A stretch of DNA of 64,000 nt from an uncultured Alistipes sp. (GCF_963931675.1 NZ_OZ007039.1:839657-903656); one strand, 5' to 3'. Shown: positions 31,618 to 40,594, numbered from the stretch's first letter. Program-made: numbers and translations. The notes: a model not told the origin generated them from the letters alone.

Positions 31618-32232
31618 CTACCGGATATAGCTCGTCACGATGCGCGGTTCGGGTTCGGGGCGTTTTTCCGACGCCGTCAGCCCGGCCTTCAGCACCCGGG
31701 CCATGTTCCGTCCGAGGACCCGCATGATCTGCAAACCCTCCAGATCCTGCGCCGCCTCGCCGGGCTGACGCCCGTGCACACTGTTCCAGTACTGCGACGA
31801 GACGACCGGCATGTTCGAGATCGTGAAATATTTGTTCAGCCGGTCGAATGCGGCACTGGCGCCCCCGCGGCGGCACACCACAACCGCAGCTGCGGGTTTG
31901 TAGGCCAGCCGGTCCGTGCAGGAGACGAACAAGCGGTCGAGCAGGGCACACAGCGAACCGTTGGGCCCGGCAAAGTAGACCGGCGACCCAACGATGAGGC
32001 CATCGGCCTGGGCGAGTTTCTCCCGGACCAGCATATAGAGGTCGTCCTCGAATGCACAGCAGCCGGTCTGGGAACAGGACCAGCAGGCGATACATCCGGG
32101 AACGGGTCTGGTACCCAGCGGAATGATTTCGGTTTCGATGCCCTCGGCTTCGAGCGTGCGGGCCACTTCTCGCAACGCGATGAAGGTATTCCCCTCACGA
32201 TGCGGACTTCCATTGATCAGCAAGACTTTCAT
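31618..32232 (-). CDS. Flavodoxin-like / NADPH-dependent FMN reductase family protein
   Basis: A 204-residue protein starting MKVLLINGSPHREGNTFIAL, the FMN phosphate-binding loop of this family. The larger frame running farther upstream is rejected because the fold begins exactly at this ATG. A cysteine-rich patch CIACWSCSQTGCC at about 53-65 and the second FMN loop VGSPVYFAGPNGS near 84-96 fit iron-sulfur flavoprotein-like NAD(P)H oxidoreductases. The substrate is unknown (quinones or iron-sulfur partners are possible). It is a single gene with its own promoter. Confidence 0.85.
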   Translation of the reverse strand: MKVLLINGSPHREGNTFIALREVARTLEAEGIETEIIPLGTRPVPGCIACWSCSQTGCCAFEDDLYMLVREKLAQADGLIVGSPVYFAGPNGSLCALLDRLFVSCTDRLAYKPAAAVVVCRRGGASAAFDRLNKYFTISNMPVVSSQYWNSVHGRQPGEAAQDLEGLQIMRVLGRNMARVLKAGLTASEKRPEPEPRIVTSYIR

Positions 32233-32348
32233 GGGTTCAATCAGATAAGGTAACCACAGCGTTCCGGACGACATACGACGACAGGGTTTCTCTCCCGGCC
32301 CGACGCCCGAAAGCGCCGTCCGACGTACACTCCGCCCGGAAGGCAGAA

Positions 32349-32356
32349 CAAAGATA
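32349..32356 (-). promoter_or_regulatory. -7 promoter element of flavodoxin-like gene
   Basis: The minus strand reads TATCTTTG, 117 bases upstream of the start codon, leaving a long 5' leader. Confidence 0.55.
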
Positions 32357-32414
32357 CAAAATCCGCCGCAAATTCCGAAATCGGAATTCCGTCCCCACGC
32401 CGGGCAGTCGGATT

Positions 32415-32423
32415 GGGGGGGGG
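32415..32423 (+). repeat. G9 homopolymer tract, intergenic
   Basis: Nine G bases about 60 bp upstream of the promoter of the flavodoxin-like gene. It has the same length as the tract in the acyltransferase gene and two C9 tracts farther on. Confidence 0.9.
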
Positions 32424-32510
32424 TGCAACCTGCAACAATCTGCGTCCCGGAGCACGGATCATCGGATTGAACGAAGGAGTGCGCGGCCCCCCTGTTTCCG
32501 CTCCGCACAG

Positions 32511-32545
32511 AAAAAGACAGCCCGAACAAATCGGGCTGTCTTTTT
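32511..32545 (-). terminator. Intrinsic terminator after small lipoprotein gene
   Basis: Perfect 15-bp arms at 32511-32525 and 32531-32545 with loop ACAAA. The arms carry A and T runs on both sides, so it can act in either direction. Confidence 0.9.
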
Positions 32546-32596
32546 CTGGCGGGAAGATTCCGCATCGGAACCACCTCCGGTCCGCGCCTCCGCAAA

Positions 32597-32827
32597 TTAT
32601 TTCGCAGCTTCAGCGGTCTCGGTGCAAGCATTGCAAGCGGCAGCCGAATCGCACTTCTCGGCGCAGCAGGCGGCGTTCGAGTCGCACTTCCCGCAAGCGG
32701 CAGCCTCAACGGTAGCGGCAGCTTCGGTAGCAGCGGCCTCAGCGGCAGCCTTCTTGTTGTTGTTTCCACAGCAGCCTACCATAGCGACGGCAGCCAGAAC
32801 GATGACAAAAGAGAAAATCTTTTTCAT
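32597..32827 (-). CDS. Small Cys- and Ala-rich lipoprotein
   Basis: A 76-residue protein. Its signal peptide ends in a lipobox-like VAMVGCCGN around residues 15-23, and the mature part is made almost entirely of Ala, Glu and Thr with cysteine pairs (CGKC, CC, C, C). The composition is simple sequence, but a signal peptide, a promoter at 32869-32876 and a terminator immediately downstream all support a real, well-expressed gene. It may be a structural or metal-binding surface lipoprotein. No family is assigned. Confidence 0.7.
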   Translation of the reverse strand: MKKIFSFVIVLAAVAMVGCCGNNNKKAAAEAAATEAAATVEAAACGKCDSNAACCAEKCDSAAACNACTETAEAAK

Positions 32828-32868
32828 AGCGTCAAACGTTTAATTATTAATAATTCTTATAAACATCG

Positions 32869-32876
32869 CAAAGATA
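32869..32876 (-). promoter_or_regulatory. -7 promoter element of small lipoprotein gene
   Basis: TATCTTTG on the minus strand, 42 bases before the start codon, in AT-rich DNA. Confidence 0.65.
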
Positions 32877-32931
32877 GATATTCGCGGGAAAAAAGCAAAG
32901 AAAAACGGGGATTTTCAAAAACGGAAGGAAT

Positions 32932-33399
32932 TTATTCCAAAAGGTCCGCGACGGAGATCACCTCGTTCTTGAGGAATGCCTTCGGGAATGTTGCCGACAC
33001 CCTACCTTTCAGGATAATAGCCTCTTCGGTCGTGAGGCAGTTTCCGACCGAAACCGAGAACCAGGGGCTTTCATAAACCATGTATACCTTGATCCCGGGG
33101 AATGTCTCCTCGAAGAGTTCCTTGGCGGCGATCGCCCCGCTCCGGGCATCGGGGCCGTTGTCAAAGAAGATGCAGACGCGGTGTCCCTTGTAGGAGAGGC
33201 GTTGAGCGGCCTGCGCGGCCTGAGCGACGGCCCGTGCGGCATCGCCGTGTTCGGAGACGAGCACCCGGGCCGGGTCAAAGAATGCGGAACCGGCCGTCGG
33301 CCGGGCCAGCCGCTGCTTGAAGGCATCGAGCGACTGCGCGTGGGTCCCGGAAGCCGCCGCAAGGAGTATCCAGGTAAGGATCAGCGGGATGAATCTCAT
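32932..33399 (-). CDS. Exported protein, SPOR-like
   Basis: A 155-residue protein with a cleavable signal peptide ending near ASGTHA (residues 17-22). The rest has an alpha/beta pattern with HRVCIFFDNG, ELFEETFPGIKVYMVYESPWFSVSVGNCLT, which recalls SPOR-type peptidoglycan-binding repeats. That similarity is weak by eye. It begins 1 base after the stop of the lipoprotein gene, so it is the last gene of a four-gene operon. It probably acts in the periplasm. Confidence 0.6.
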   Translation of the reverse strand: MRFIPLILTWILLAAASGTHAQSLDAFKQRLARPTAGSAFFDPARVLVSEHGDAARAVAQAAQAAQRLSYKGHRVCIFFDNGPDARSGAIAAKELFEETFPGIKVYMVYESPWFSVSVGNCLTTEEAIILKGRVSATFPKAFLKNEVISVADLLE

Positions 33400-33400
33400 T

Positions 33401-33922
33401 TTATTTCAGATAATTTTCGACATCCTGAATCGACAGTCCAAAGGTATTCAAAAAATCGGACAACGGCATCTTTTCACGCGAAAATTTCACGGGAGCAGGT
33501 CCCCCGCGCCCCTCGACGGCACACGAGACGAACACCTGCCCGAACTCTCCGGCTCTGGCCTTCCGGGCCAGCAGATAGATCGCCAGTGGGTCGGAGATCT
33601 GCAGCCGCCAGCGGGTTGCGAAGCTCTGGAGCGTGCGCCGGGGCACCGTCACGGGATCGCGCAACACGACGGTTCCGACGCGGGAGTTGCCGTAATAGAT
33701 TCCGATTTCGGCCGACGAGAGGGTGAGATTGTATCCCGAGCCGTTGTCGATGCGCACAACCACCTCGGCACCGGTCAGCCCCTGCCGTTCGACCTTCTCC
33801 ACCCCGAGGAAGCGGACCTTGTCGGCAGCCTTCTCCACGGCCCGGCGACAGGAACCGGCCGACAGGGCCACAGCGAGGATCATCAGCGCCGGCAACCACT
33901 TTTGCACCTTCATCTTCATCAT
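33401..33922 (-). CDS. Lipoprotein with LEA14-like beta domain
   Basis: A 173-residue protein whose signal sequence ends at a lipobox (ALSAGSC, Cys at about 25). The mature part has the immunoglobulin-like pattern of LEA type 2 domains: VVVRIDNGSGYNLTLSSAEI, then IYYGNSRVGTVVL and VPRRTLQSFATRWRLQ. Such domains occur in periplasmic or membrane-tethered proteins of unclear function. The start overlaps the methyltransferase stop by 4 bases, indicating coupling. Confidence 0.68.
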   Translation of the reverse strand: MMKMKVQKWLPALMILAVALSAGSCRRAVEKAADKVRFLGVEKVERQGLTGAEVVVRIDNGSGYNLTLSSAEIGIYYGNSRVGTVVLRDPVTVPRRTLQSFATRWRLQISDPLAIYLLARKARAGEFGQVFVSCAVEGRGGPAPVKFSREKMPLSDFLNTFGLSIQDVENYLK

Positions 33923-34635
33923 CGTTCTCCGGTATAAATTTGGGCAATTCCGCAGCTTTGGCTCCGGGCCCTGCAGTTTTTGAATCCGGCGGCCTCCAGC
34001 CGACGGAGGAACTCCGCGGGGAGCGGGAACTCCCCGACCGAAGCGGGGAGATACTCGTAGGCTTTGCGGTCATGCGAGACCATGCCCCCGATGCGTGGCA
34101 GGATCCGATAGGAGTAGAATTCGTAGACGGCGCGGAACAGCGGGTTCGCGGGTCTCGAAAACTCCAGGATCACGACCTTTCCACCGGGTTTGACGACCCG
34201 AGCCAGCTCGCGGAGCCCGAGATCGAGGTCGCCGAAGTTGCGCACGCCGAAAGCCACGGTGGCCACATCGACGGAGGCCGGGGCCAGATCGAGGTGTTCG
34301 GCATCCCCGTGGTCGAGGACGATCCGTCCGTCGAGCCCCCGGACCTCGACCTTGCGGCGTGCAACGTCGAGCATCCGCTCCGAGAGGTCCACGGCAAGGA
34401 TCTGCACATCCTTGATCCGGCGGGCCATGGCGATGGCCAGGTCTCCGGTTCCGGTCGCCACATCGAGGATCCGGCGGGGTTTCGCCCGGCGCACGATCCT
34501 CACGACGTGGCGGCGCCACAGGCGGTCGATGCTCATCGAGAGCGTATGGTTGAGCAGGTCGTATTTCGGCGCGATATGGTCGAACATCTCGCGGACCTCC
34601 TCCTTCTTGGTTTGATCGGTATTGTAGGGTTTCAT
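33919..34635 (-). CDS. menG: Demethylmenaquinone/ubiquinone-type C-methyltransferase
   Basis: A 238-residue AdoMet methyltransferase of the UbiE/MenG family. In a menaquinone-making Bacteroidales it should catalyse the last step, demethylmenaquinone to menaquinone. The signature KYDLLNHTLSMSIDRLWRR is at about 25-43, motif I DVATGTGDLAIAMA at about 59-72, and the later family box VGEFPLPAEFLRRLEAAGF sits near the end. The start MKPYNTDQTKK is chosen at 34635, where it overlaps the permease stop by 4 bases. The downstream exported genes are unrelated by function. Confidence 0.92.
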   Translation of the reverse strand: MKPYNTDQTKKEEVREMFDHIAPKYDLLNHTLSMSIDRLWRRHVVRIVRRAKPRRILDVATGTGDLAIAMARRIKDVQILAVDLSERMLDVARRKVEVRGLDGRIVLDHGDAEHLDLAPASVDVATVAFGVRNFGDLDLGLRELARVVKPGGKVVILEFSRPANPLFRAVYEFYSYRILPRIGGMVSHDRKAYEYLPASVGEFPLPAEFLRRLEAAGFKNCRARSQSCGIAQIYTGER

Positions 34636-35876
34636 TCGTAACGGATGGTTTCTTCGGGTTTGACATGGGCGACGACGGCCGTCGGGATCACCAGCAGGGC
34701 GACGATGGCGGCGACGAATCCGACATTGAGCGCCAGCCACCAGCCCCAGTCGAGCGCCACGGGGACTTCGGAGAGGAGATAGCCTTCCGAGTCGAGTTTG
34801 ACCAGGTGGGTCCAGTGCTGGATCAGGCAGAGGCCGACGCCGACGATATTTCCCCAGCAGAGGCCGCGCAGGGTAACGAACGCGGCCCTCCAGAGGAAGA
34901 TGCGGCGGATCTCGCCGTTGCGCATTCCGAGGGCCTTCAGGAGTCCGATCATGCGCGTGCGTTCGAGGACGAGGATCAGCAGCGCCGAGGTCATGTTGAA
35001 GAAAGCCACGACGAGCATGATGACGATGATGACCGCGGCATTCACGTCATGGGCCTTGAGCCAGTCGAAGATGTTGGCGTAGCGCTCCGTGACGCTCTCC
35101 ACGGCGAGGTTTTCCGTACCGTCGCCCTCGTCGTAGAGGAGTGTGCGGCCGAGCGTGCGGGCGAACGCCTCGGCCTCATCGAGCGATCGGGTGCGGATCT
35201 CGTATCCGGAGATTTCGTCGGGGGACCAGTCAGCGAGGCGCTGTACGTTGCGGATGTCGGTTATGACCAGCGCACGGTCCATCTCTTCCATGCCGGAGTC
35301 GAAGATTCCGGCAATCTTGAAACGGTCGCGGCGGGGCATTTCGCCAGATTCGACGAAGAGCATCTCGACCTTGTCGCCGACGCCCAGCTGCAGGCGGTCG
35401 GCCAGGACGCGGGCGAGGAGGATGTCCTTCGTGCGGATGGAGTCCCCCACGCGGGGCAGTTCACCGTCGACGAGCCATTCGCGGAGGCTGGACCAGTCGT
35501 ACCCGGCCTCGACCCCCTTGAGGAGGACCTCGCCCACGGCCTCCGGGGTGCGGACGATCCCGCCCTTGACGGCATAGGGATCCATGCGGACGAACCCGTC
35601 GGTTTCGCGGATCAGGTTTTCGAGGTGTCCGTTCCGATGCACGGGTTGCGAATCGAGAGCCTCGACGCCGCGGATATCGGTCACGGCGACATGGGCGGCC
35701 AAACCCTCCATCTTGCGGGCGACCTCGCGCTTGAATCCGATGACGACGGCCAGCGCCAGGATCATCACCGCGACACCGATGGCGACCGATCCCACGGCAA
35801 TGCGCTCCATGACCCCGGGTTTGTTTTCCGGAGTCGGCAGCGCCATGCGGCGAGCGATGAAGAAGGCCAGATTCAC
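34632..35876 (-). CDS. FtsX/LolE-like ABC transporter permease
   Basis: A 414-residue protein starting at a GTG (VNLAFFIARR), matching the usual MNL..FIARR opening of lipoprotein-releasing permeases. Four membrane segments are visible: one near residues 28-48, then a long periplasmic domain, then three at about 290-312, 335-360 and 375-400, with the family boxes LERTRMIGLLKALGMRN and IGVAV. By analogy it works with an ATPase (LolD-like, not in this window) to extract lipoproteins from the inner membrane. It is first in a minus-strand operon; an ATG start is absent nearby. Confidence 0.83.
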   Translation of the reverse strand: MNLAFFIARRMALPTPENKPGVMERIAVGSVAIGVAVMILALAVVIGFKREVARKMEGLAAHVAVTDIRGVEALDSQPVHRNGHLENLIRETDGFVRMDPYAVKGGIVRTPEAVGEVLLKGVEAGYDWSSLREWLVDGELPRVGDSIRTKDILLARVLADRLQLGVGDKVEMLFVESGEMPRRDRFKIAGIFDSGMEEMDRALVITDIRNVQRLADWSPDEISGYEIRTRSLDEAEAFARTLGRTLLYDEGDGTENLAVESVTERYANIFDWLKAHDVNAAVIIVIMLVVAFFNMTSALLILVLERTRMIGLLKALGMRNGEIRRIFLWRAAFVTLRGLCWGNIVGVGLCLIQHWTHLVKLDSEGYLLSEVPVALDWGWWLALNVGFVAAIVALLVIPTAVVAHVKPEETIRYE

Positions 35877-35925
35877 GAGCGCACTATTTTGTCGGAAATT
35901 TATGCAAAGAAACACATAAATTTCG

Positions 35926-35933
35926 TATTTTTG
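35926..35933 (+). promoter_or_regulatory. -7 promoter element of SDR gene
   Basis: TATTTTTG on the plus strand, 19 bases upstream of the SDR start, in the short divergent gap with the permease operon. On the other strand TTTCTTTG near 35905 is a weaker match for the permease. Confidence 0.6.
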
Positions 35934-35952
35934 CCCGAAATACGGGAATTTC

Positions 35953-36702
35953 ATGAAAAAACAGGCACTCATCACGGGTGCGACCTCGGGTATCGGGCGC
36001 GCCACGGCGTTGCGGCTTTCGGCCGCGGGCTATGCGGTTATCGCCACGGGACGGCGCGCCGAACGGTTGGCCACGCTGAAGGCCGGGATCGAAGCCGCCG
36101 GGGGCAGCTGCACGACGCTTGTCTTCGACGTGCGCTCCGAGGAGGAGGTGCGCCGCCACCTGGAGCCGCTCGAACGGGTGGACCTGCTGGTCAACAACGC
36201 GGGTCTGGCGGCCGGGCTGGAGCACATCGACCGCGGCGACACGCGCGACTGGGACGCCATGATCGACACCAACGTCAAGGGGCTGCTCTACGTCACGCGG
36301 GTGATCGCCCCGAAGATGGTCGCAGCGGGCAGCGGGCATATCATCAATCTCGGCTCGATCGCCGGCACGGAACCCTACGAAAACGGGGCGGTCTACTGCG
36401 CGTCGAAACACGCCGTGCACGCCATTTCGCAGTCGATGCGCGCCGACCTGCTCGCCTCGGGGATCAAGGTCACGGAGATCCGCCCGGGGATGGTCGAGAC
36501 GGAGTTCTCGGAGGTGCGCTTCCACGGCGACCGGGCACGTGCCGCGGCGGTCTACGAAGGGGTCGAACCCCTCACCGGCGCGGATATTGCGGAAGCAATC
36601 GCATGGGTCGCACAATTACCGGCGCACATGAACGTTAATGATATGGTATTGATGCCGAGCCGACAGGCCGGTTCGTACTATACGTACCGCAAAAAACAAT
36701 AA
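35953..36702 (+). CDS. Short-chain dehydrogenase/reductase (YdfG-like)
   Basis: A 249-residue classical SDR. The cofactor loop is TGATSGIG at 8-15, NNAG comes next at about 82-85, and the catalytic serine lies in NLGSIAG. Tyrosine and lysine are Y148 and K152 in YCASK, and PGMVETEF follows. It resembles YdfG-type enzymes acting on 3-hydroxy acids or serine, with NADP preference suggested by arginines after the loop (GRRAERL). It diverges from the permease operon and is followed 12 bases later by a metallopeptidase gene. Confidence 0.9.
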   Translation: MKKQALITGATSGIGRATALRLSAAGYAVIATGRRAERLATLKAGIEAAGGSCTTLVFDVRSEEEVRRHLEPLERVDLLVNNAGLAAGLEHIDRGDTRDWDAMIDTNVKGLLYVTRVIAPKMVAAGSGHIINLGSIAGTEPYENGAVYCASKHAVHAISQSMRADLLASGIKVTEIRPGMVETEFSEVRFHGDRARAAAVYEGVEPLTGADIAEAIAWVAQLPAHMNVNDMVLMPSRQAGSYYTYRKKQ

Positions 36703-36714
36703 ACACATACGACC

Positions 36715-37476
36715 ATGTATCAACCCCTTATCGTCCTGCTTCAGGCAGGTTACTACACAGAGTCGCACGCCGCGCGCTACGACGCCGCGACGATGGGCAT
36801 GTTCTTTCTGATCATCGCCATCGGCGTGATCGGATTTCTGGTGCAGGCACGCCTGCAGTCGGTTTTCAAGAAGTATTCGAGAGTCCAGTTTCCGGGCGGC
36901 CTGACGGGCGCCGAGGTCGCCGAGAAGATGTTGCGCGACAACAACATCCACAACGTGAAGGTGACGCACGTCGGCGGGCAGCTCACGGACCACTTCAACC
37001 CGCAGACGATGACCGTGAACCTGAGCGACTCGGTCTATTCGTCGACGAGCGTGGCCGCGGCGGCCGTCGCGGCCCACGAGTGCGGCCATGCCGTGCAGCA
37101 CGCCCGGGGCTATGCGCCGCTGGTACTCCGTTCGCAGTTGGTTCCGGTGGTGCAGTTCGCCTCGTCGGCCGCGACATGGGTGATCATCCTCGGGCTGGTG
37201 ATCCTCGCCACGACGCAGAACGAGGTGCTCTGCTGGATCGGCGTGGGTCTGATCGCCATGTCGGCGCTCTTCTCGATCGTGACGCTCCCCGTAGAGTACA
37301 ACGCCTCGGCGCGGGCTCTGGAATGGTTGCAGGCGAGCCGCACGATGCAGGGCATCCAGCTCACGCAGGCCAGGGAGGCCCTTTCGTGGGCGGCCCGGAC
37401 CTACCTGGTGGCCGCATTGAGCGCCATCGCCTCGGTTCTCTACTACGTCTTCCTGATTCTCGGGCGACGCGACTGA
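36715..37476 (+). CDS. Membrane zinc metallopeptidase (YugP type)
   Basis: A 253-residue protein. An N-terminal membrane helix (about 23-45) is followed by a soluble part with the zincin motif AAHECGHAVQ (HExxH-like HECGH near 121-125) and two or more membrane segments at about 155-175 and 185-200, plus one near the C-terminus. It matches neutral zinc metallopeptidase_2 (YugP) proteins, probably acting on membrane or periplasmic substrates in protein quality control. The exact target is unknown. Confidence 0.88.
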   Translation: MYQPLIVLLQAGYYTESHAARYDAATMGMFFLIIAIGVIGFLVQARLQSVFKKYSRVQFPGGLTGAEVAEKMLRDNNIHNVKVTHVGGQLTDHFNPQTMTVNLSDSVYSSTSVAAAAVAAHECGHAVQHARGYAPLVLRSQLVPVVQFASSAATWVIILGLVILATTQNEVLCWIGVGLIAMSALFSIVTLPVEYNASARALEWLQASRTMQGIQLTQAREALSWAARTYLVAALSAIASVLYYVFLILGRRD

Positions 37477-37483
37477 CACACGA

Positions 37484-39085
37484 ATGGAGACCCCGGAAAA
37501 AGACTATACCCATCGCACCTGGCTGGCGGCCGCGGCACTCATTGCAGTGCTCGTGGCCGTAAGTTTCATTCCCCCGCAGAGCATCGGGGGGATCAGCCTG
37601 CGGCGTGCGAACATCCTCTCGGACCTGGTGACGTTCGACGATTCGGCCGCAGAGGAGGTGTCGGAGAGCCCGGAGCTTTACGACGAGGAGGAGTTCCGGA
37701 TCGACCTTGCGGAGGTGGCTTCGCGCATCGAGGCGGACACGACGCCGCGGGAGGTCCCCACCTGCTACGAATGGCGGCTTCCGGCGGAATTCGCCCCCTA
37801 CGAGATGCGGGAGCCGGACTCGGCACGATGGGTGGAGACGCTGACGCCGATCGAGGATTACAGCGACAGCGGCCTGCTGCGGGCCTTCTGCGACACGCTG
37901 CTGACGGCCCGGCGCCCGGTGCGGATCGCCTTCCTCGGGGACTCGTTCGTCGAGGGCGACATCCTGACGGCGGACCTGCGTGAACGGCTCCAGGCAGCCT
38001 TCGGCGGGCGTCCCGGCGGCGGGACGGGCTTCGCACCCATGGCCTCGCCGCTGACGGCCTTCCGGCGCACGGTGAAGACCCAGGCGAAAGGCTGGACGAC
38101 CTACAACATCATGCAGCGCAAGGCGGCTCCGGAGTTTCTCCGCGAGCACTTCTATGTCTCGGGCTGGGTGAGCCAGCCCGCCGCCGGTGCCTCGACCCGC
38201 TGGGAGAATACCGACTACCGCAAGGGGCTGGACGGCGTGACCGACGCCCGGATCCTCTTCCTCTCGCCGCACGACAGCCGCGTGGAGGTGACGCTGAACG
38301 ACACGCTGCGCCGGGAATTCGCCGTGGCGGGCGACGCCTCGGTGCGCCAAATCGCCGTCACGGCCCCGCACATCCATTCGCTGGGCTTCCGGGTCCTCTC
38401 CGGGACGGATCGCTTCATCGGCTACGGGGCCATTTTCGAGGGGCGCGGCGTCGTGGTGGACAACTACTCGGTGCGCAGCAACAACGGCCAGGCGATGTTC
38501 TGGACCAACCCGTCGGTGAACGCCCGGATCCACTCGTTCGCCCCCTACGACCTGGTGATCCTCCAGTACGGGCTGAACATCATGCAGGCCGGCGTGAAGA
38601 GCTACCGCGGCTATGCGTCGCAGATCGAAAAGATGGTGGCCTACGTGCGCCAGTGCTTCCCGGGGGCTGCGGTGCTGGTGCTGGGCGTGAGCGACCGCTC
38701 GGTGAAGACCGACGCGGGCTTCGAACCGATGGACGCCATCCCCTACATGCTGGAGAGCCAGCGCGCGGCGGCCCGGAATACGGGCGCGGCGTTCTGGCCC
38801 ACGAGCGACGCGATGCGGGCCCAGGGCGGCATGGCGGAGTTCGTGCGGAACGGCTGGGCCGGAAAGGACTACACGCACATCAACTACGCCGGCGGGCGCC
38901 GCGTGGCATGGGCGCTGTTCGACGCCCTGAATGCCGAAGCGTGCCGGGCCTATGCCGAGCGCCGGGCGGCGGAACTCCGCCGTGCGGAGGCTGCCGAGGT
39001 GATGGACTCCCTGCAACGGGCGCGGATCGAGCAGGCCCTGCTCCCGGCCGCCGGACCCGAAACCCATAACCTGCCACGCCCATGA
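37484..39085 (+). CDS. SGNH/GDSL hydrolase-like protein paired with MBOAT
   Basis: A 533-residue protein. One N-terminal membrane anchor (about 13-30) precedes an SGNH fold. The nucleophile serine is S154 in FLGDSFVEGD, YGLNIMQ is the block III asparagine region, and D462 and H465 in DYTHINYAG are the catalytic pair. It overlaps the MBOAT gene by 4 bases (ATGA). The SGNH-MBOAT pairing is the known layout of systems such as AlgJ/AlgX with AlgI or PatB with PatA, which O-acetylate exported polysaccharide or peptidoglycan. Here the polymer is unknown. Confidence 0.85.
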   Translation: METPEKDYTHRTWLAAAALIAVLVAVSFIPPQSIGGISLRRANILSDLVTFDDSAAEEVSESPELYDEEEFRIDLAEVASRIEADTTPREVPTCYEWRLPAEFAPYEMREPDSARWVETLTPIEDYSDSGLLRAFCDTLLTARRPVRIAFLGDSFVEGDILTADLRERLQAAFGGRPGGGTGFAPMASPLTAFRRTVKTQAKGWTTYNIMQRKAAPEFLREHFYVSGWVSQPAAGASTRWENTDYRKGLDGVTDARILFLSPHDSRVEVTLNDTLRREFAVAGDASVRQIAVTAPHIHSLGFRVLSGTDRFIGYGAIFEGRGVVVDNYSVRSNNGQAMFWTNPSVNARIHSFAPYDLVILQYGLNIMQAGVKSYRGYASQIEKMVAYVRQCFPGAAVLVLGVSDRSVKTDAGFEPMDAIPYMLESQRAAARNTGAAFWPTSDAMRAQGGMAEFVRNGWAGKDYTHINYAGGRRVAWALFDALNAEACRAYAERRAAELRRAEAAEVMDSLQRARIEQALLPAAGPETHNLPRP

Positions 39086-40587
39086 CACTCCCCGCCACAG
39101 ACGGATTCTGGGAAAAACTGCAGGCGCTCCTGACCTACGACGCCACCTCGCCGCTGATCTTCAGCAGCGGGCTTTTCCTGTTTCTGTTTGCGGGATTTCT
39201 GCTCATCTACAGTGCATTCCGGCGGGCCCCGATGGCGCGTATTGTCTACGTGGTGCTCTTCTCGCTCTACTTCTACTACAAGTCGAGCGGCATCTACTTC
39301 CTGCTGCTGATCTTTGCCGCGGCGAGCGATTTTCTGATTGCCAGGGGCATCCACCATGCCGAACGGCGCCGGACGAAACGGTGGCTCGTGGTGCTGAGCG
39401 TGGCGGTGAACCTCGGAATGCTGGGCTACTTCAAGTACACGAACTTCCTGATCGACATCTCGAACCAGCTCTTCGGACAGGGGTTCCTGCAGTTCCAGAA
39501 CATCTTCCTGCCGGTGGGCATCTCGTTCTTCGTCTTCCAGTCGATGAGCTACACGATCGACGTCTACCGGGGTCAGCTGAAGCCGCTCACCAACTGGCTG
39601 GACTACCTCTTCTACCTGTCGTTCTTCCCGCAGCTGGTCGCCGGGCCGATCGTGCGGGCACGGGACTTCATCCCGCAGATCCGCCAGAACCCGATCCGCA
39701 TCACGCGCGAAATGTTCGGAACGGGGGTCTTCCTGATCCTCACGGGCCTCTTCAAAAAGGCGATCATCTCGGACTATATCTCGCTGAACTTCGTCGACCG
39801 CGTCTTCGACGAGCCGCTGCTCTACTCGGGCTTCGAGTGCCTGATGGGCATCTACGGCTACGCGCTGCAGATCTACTGCGACTTCTCGGGCTATTCGGAC
39901 ATGGCCATCGGCATTGCGCTGCTGCTGGGCTTCCGCTTCCCGAAGAACTTCGACGCCCCGTACAAGTCGGCGACGATCACCGAATTCTGGCGGCGCTGGC
40001 ACATCTCGCTCTCGTCGTGGCTACGCGACTACCTCTACATCTCGCTGGGCGGCAACCGCAAGGGTCGCCTGCGCACCTACTGGAACCTGCTCCTCACGAT
40101 GCTGCTGGGCGGGCTGTGGCACGGTGCGGCGATACGTTTCATCCTCTGGGGCGGGCTGCACGGCGTGGCGCTGGCGCTGCACAAGCTCTGGATGAGCGTC
40201 GTGCCGGGGGCCAAGGCCCTGGGGTCGCAGATGCACTGGTGGAGCCGTGCGGCGGGGATCTTCGTGACCTTCAACCTGGTCTGCTTCGGCTGGCTGATGT
40301 TCCGGGCCGAATCGATGCAGACGGTCTCGCTGATGCTGCACCAGATCTTCGAGAACTTCAACGCCGCGATGATCCCGCAGGTCATGGCGGGCTACGCCGG
40401 GGTCTTCGCGCTGATCGCCGCGGGTTACGTGCTGCACCTGCTGCCGGGACGAGTCGACGCCGCGGCGCAGCAATTGGTGGTCCGGGCGCCGCTGGTCATG
40501 CAGGTGCTAATGGCCGCCGTGATGATCTGGTGCGTCATGCAGATCAAATCGAGCGACATACAGCCCTTCATCTACTTCCAATTTTAA
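39082..40587 (+). CDS. MBOAT-family O-acyltransferase
   Basis: A 501-residue, multi-spanning protein of the AlgI/DltB type. Signature boxes are FFPQLVAGPIVRARDFIPQI, ITEFWRRWHISLSSWLRDY, GLWHGAAIRFILWGGLHG with the conserved histidines H347 and H360. Such proteins move acyl groups across the inner membrane to a partner SGNH protein, encoded immediately upstream. The length and all motifs are complete. Confidence 0.93.
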   Translation: MTLPATDGFWEKLQALLTYDATSPLIFSSGLFLFLFAGFLLIYSAFRRAPMARIVYVVLFSLYFYYKSSGIYFLLLIFAAASDFLIARGIHHAERRRTKRWLVVLSVAVNLGMLGYFKYTNFLIDISNQLFGQGFLQFQNIFLPVGISFFVFQSMSYTIDVYRGQLKPLTNWLDYLFYLSFFPQLVAGPIVRARDFIPQIRQNPIRITREMFGTGVFLILTGLFKKAIISDYISLNFVDRVFDEPLLYSGFECLMGIYGYALQIYCDFSGYSDMAIGIALLLGFRFPKNFDAPYKSATITEFWRRWHISLSSWLRDYLYISLGGNRKGRLRTYWNLLLTMLLGGLWHGAAIRFILWGGLHGVALALHKLWMSVVPGAKALGSQMHWWSRAAGIFVTFNLVCFGWLMFRAESMQTVSLMLHQIFENFNAAMIPQVMAGYAGVFALIAAGYVLHLLPGRVDAAAQQLVVRAPLVMQVLMAAVMIWCVMQIKSSDIQPFIYFQF

Positions 40588-40594
40588 ATGACCG

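Larger units (their letters stand above)
32233..32596. other. Intergenic region with promoter, G9 tract and terminator
   Basis: No gene seen. It contains the -7 element for the flavodoxin-like gene, a run of nine G at 32415-32423 and the terminator of the upstream lipoprotein gene. Confidence 0.6.

Noticed and set aside
31618..32769. Long version (383 codons) of the flavodoxin-like protein
   Set aside because: The extra N-terminal part crosses the promoter, the terminator and part of the lipoprotein gene; the fold starts at the ATG at 32232.
33317..33937. Plus-strand frame opposite the LEA-like lipoprotein
   Set aside because: Antisense to a gene with a lipobox and operon overlaps; no features.
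34665..36638. 657-codon plus-strand frame opposite the permease gene
   Set aside because: Runs antisense to the FtsX-like permease and through the start of the SDR gene; composition (Asp, Glu, Gly, Arg) is that of a mirror frame.
37361..39088. 575-codon minus-strand frame opposite the SGNH gene
   Set aside because: Antisense to a gene with clear catalytic motifs; Arg/Pro/His-rich and without a fold.
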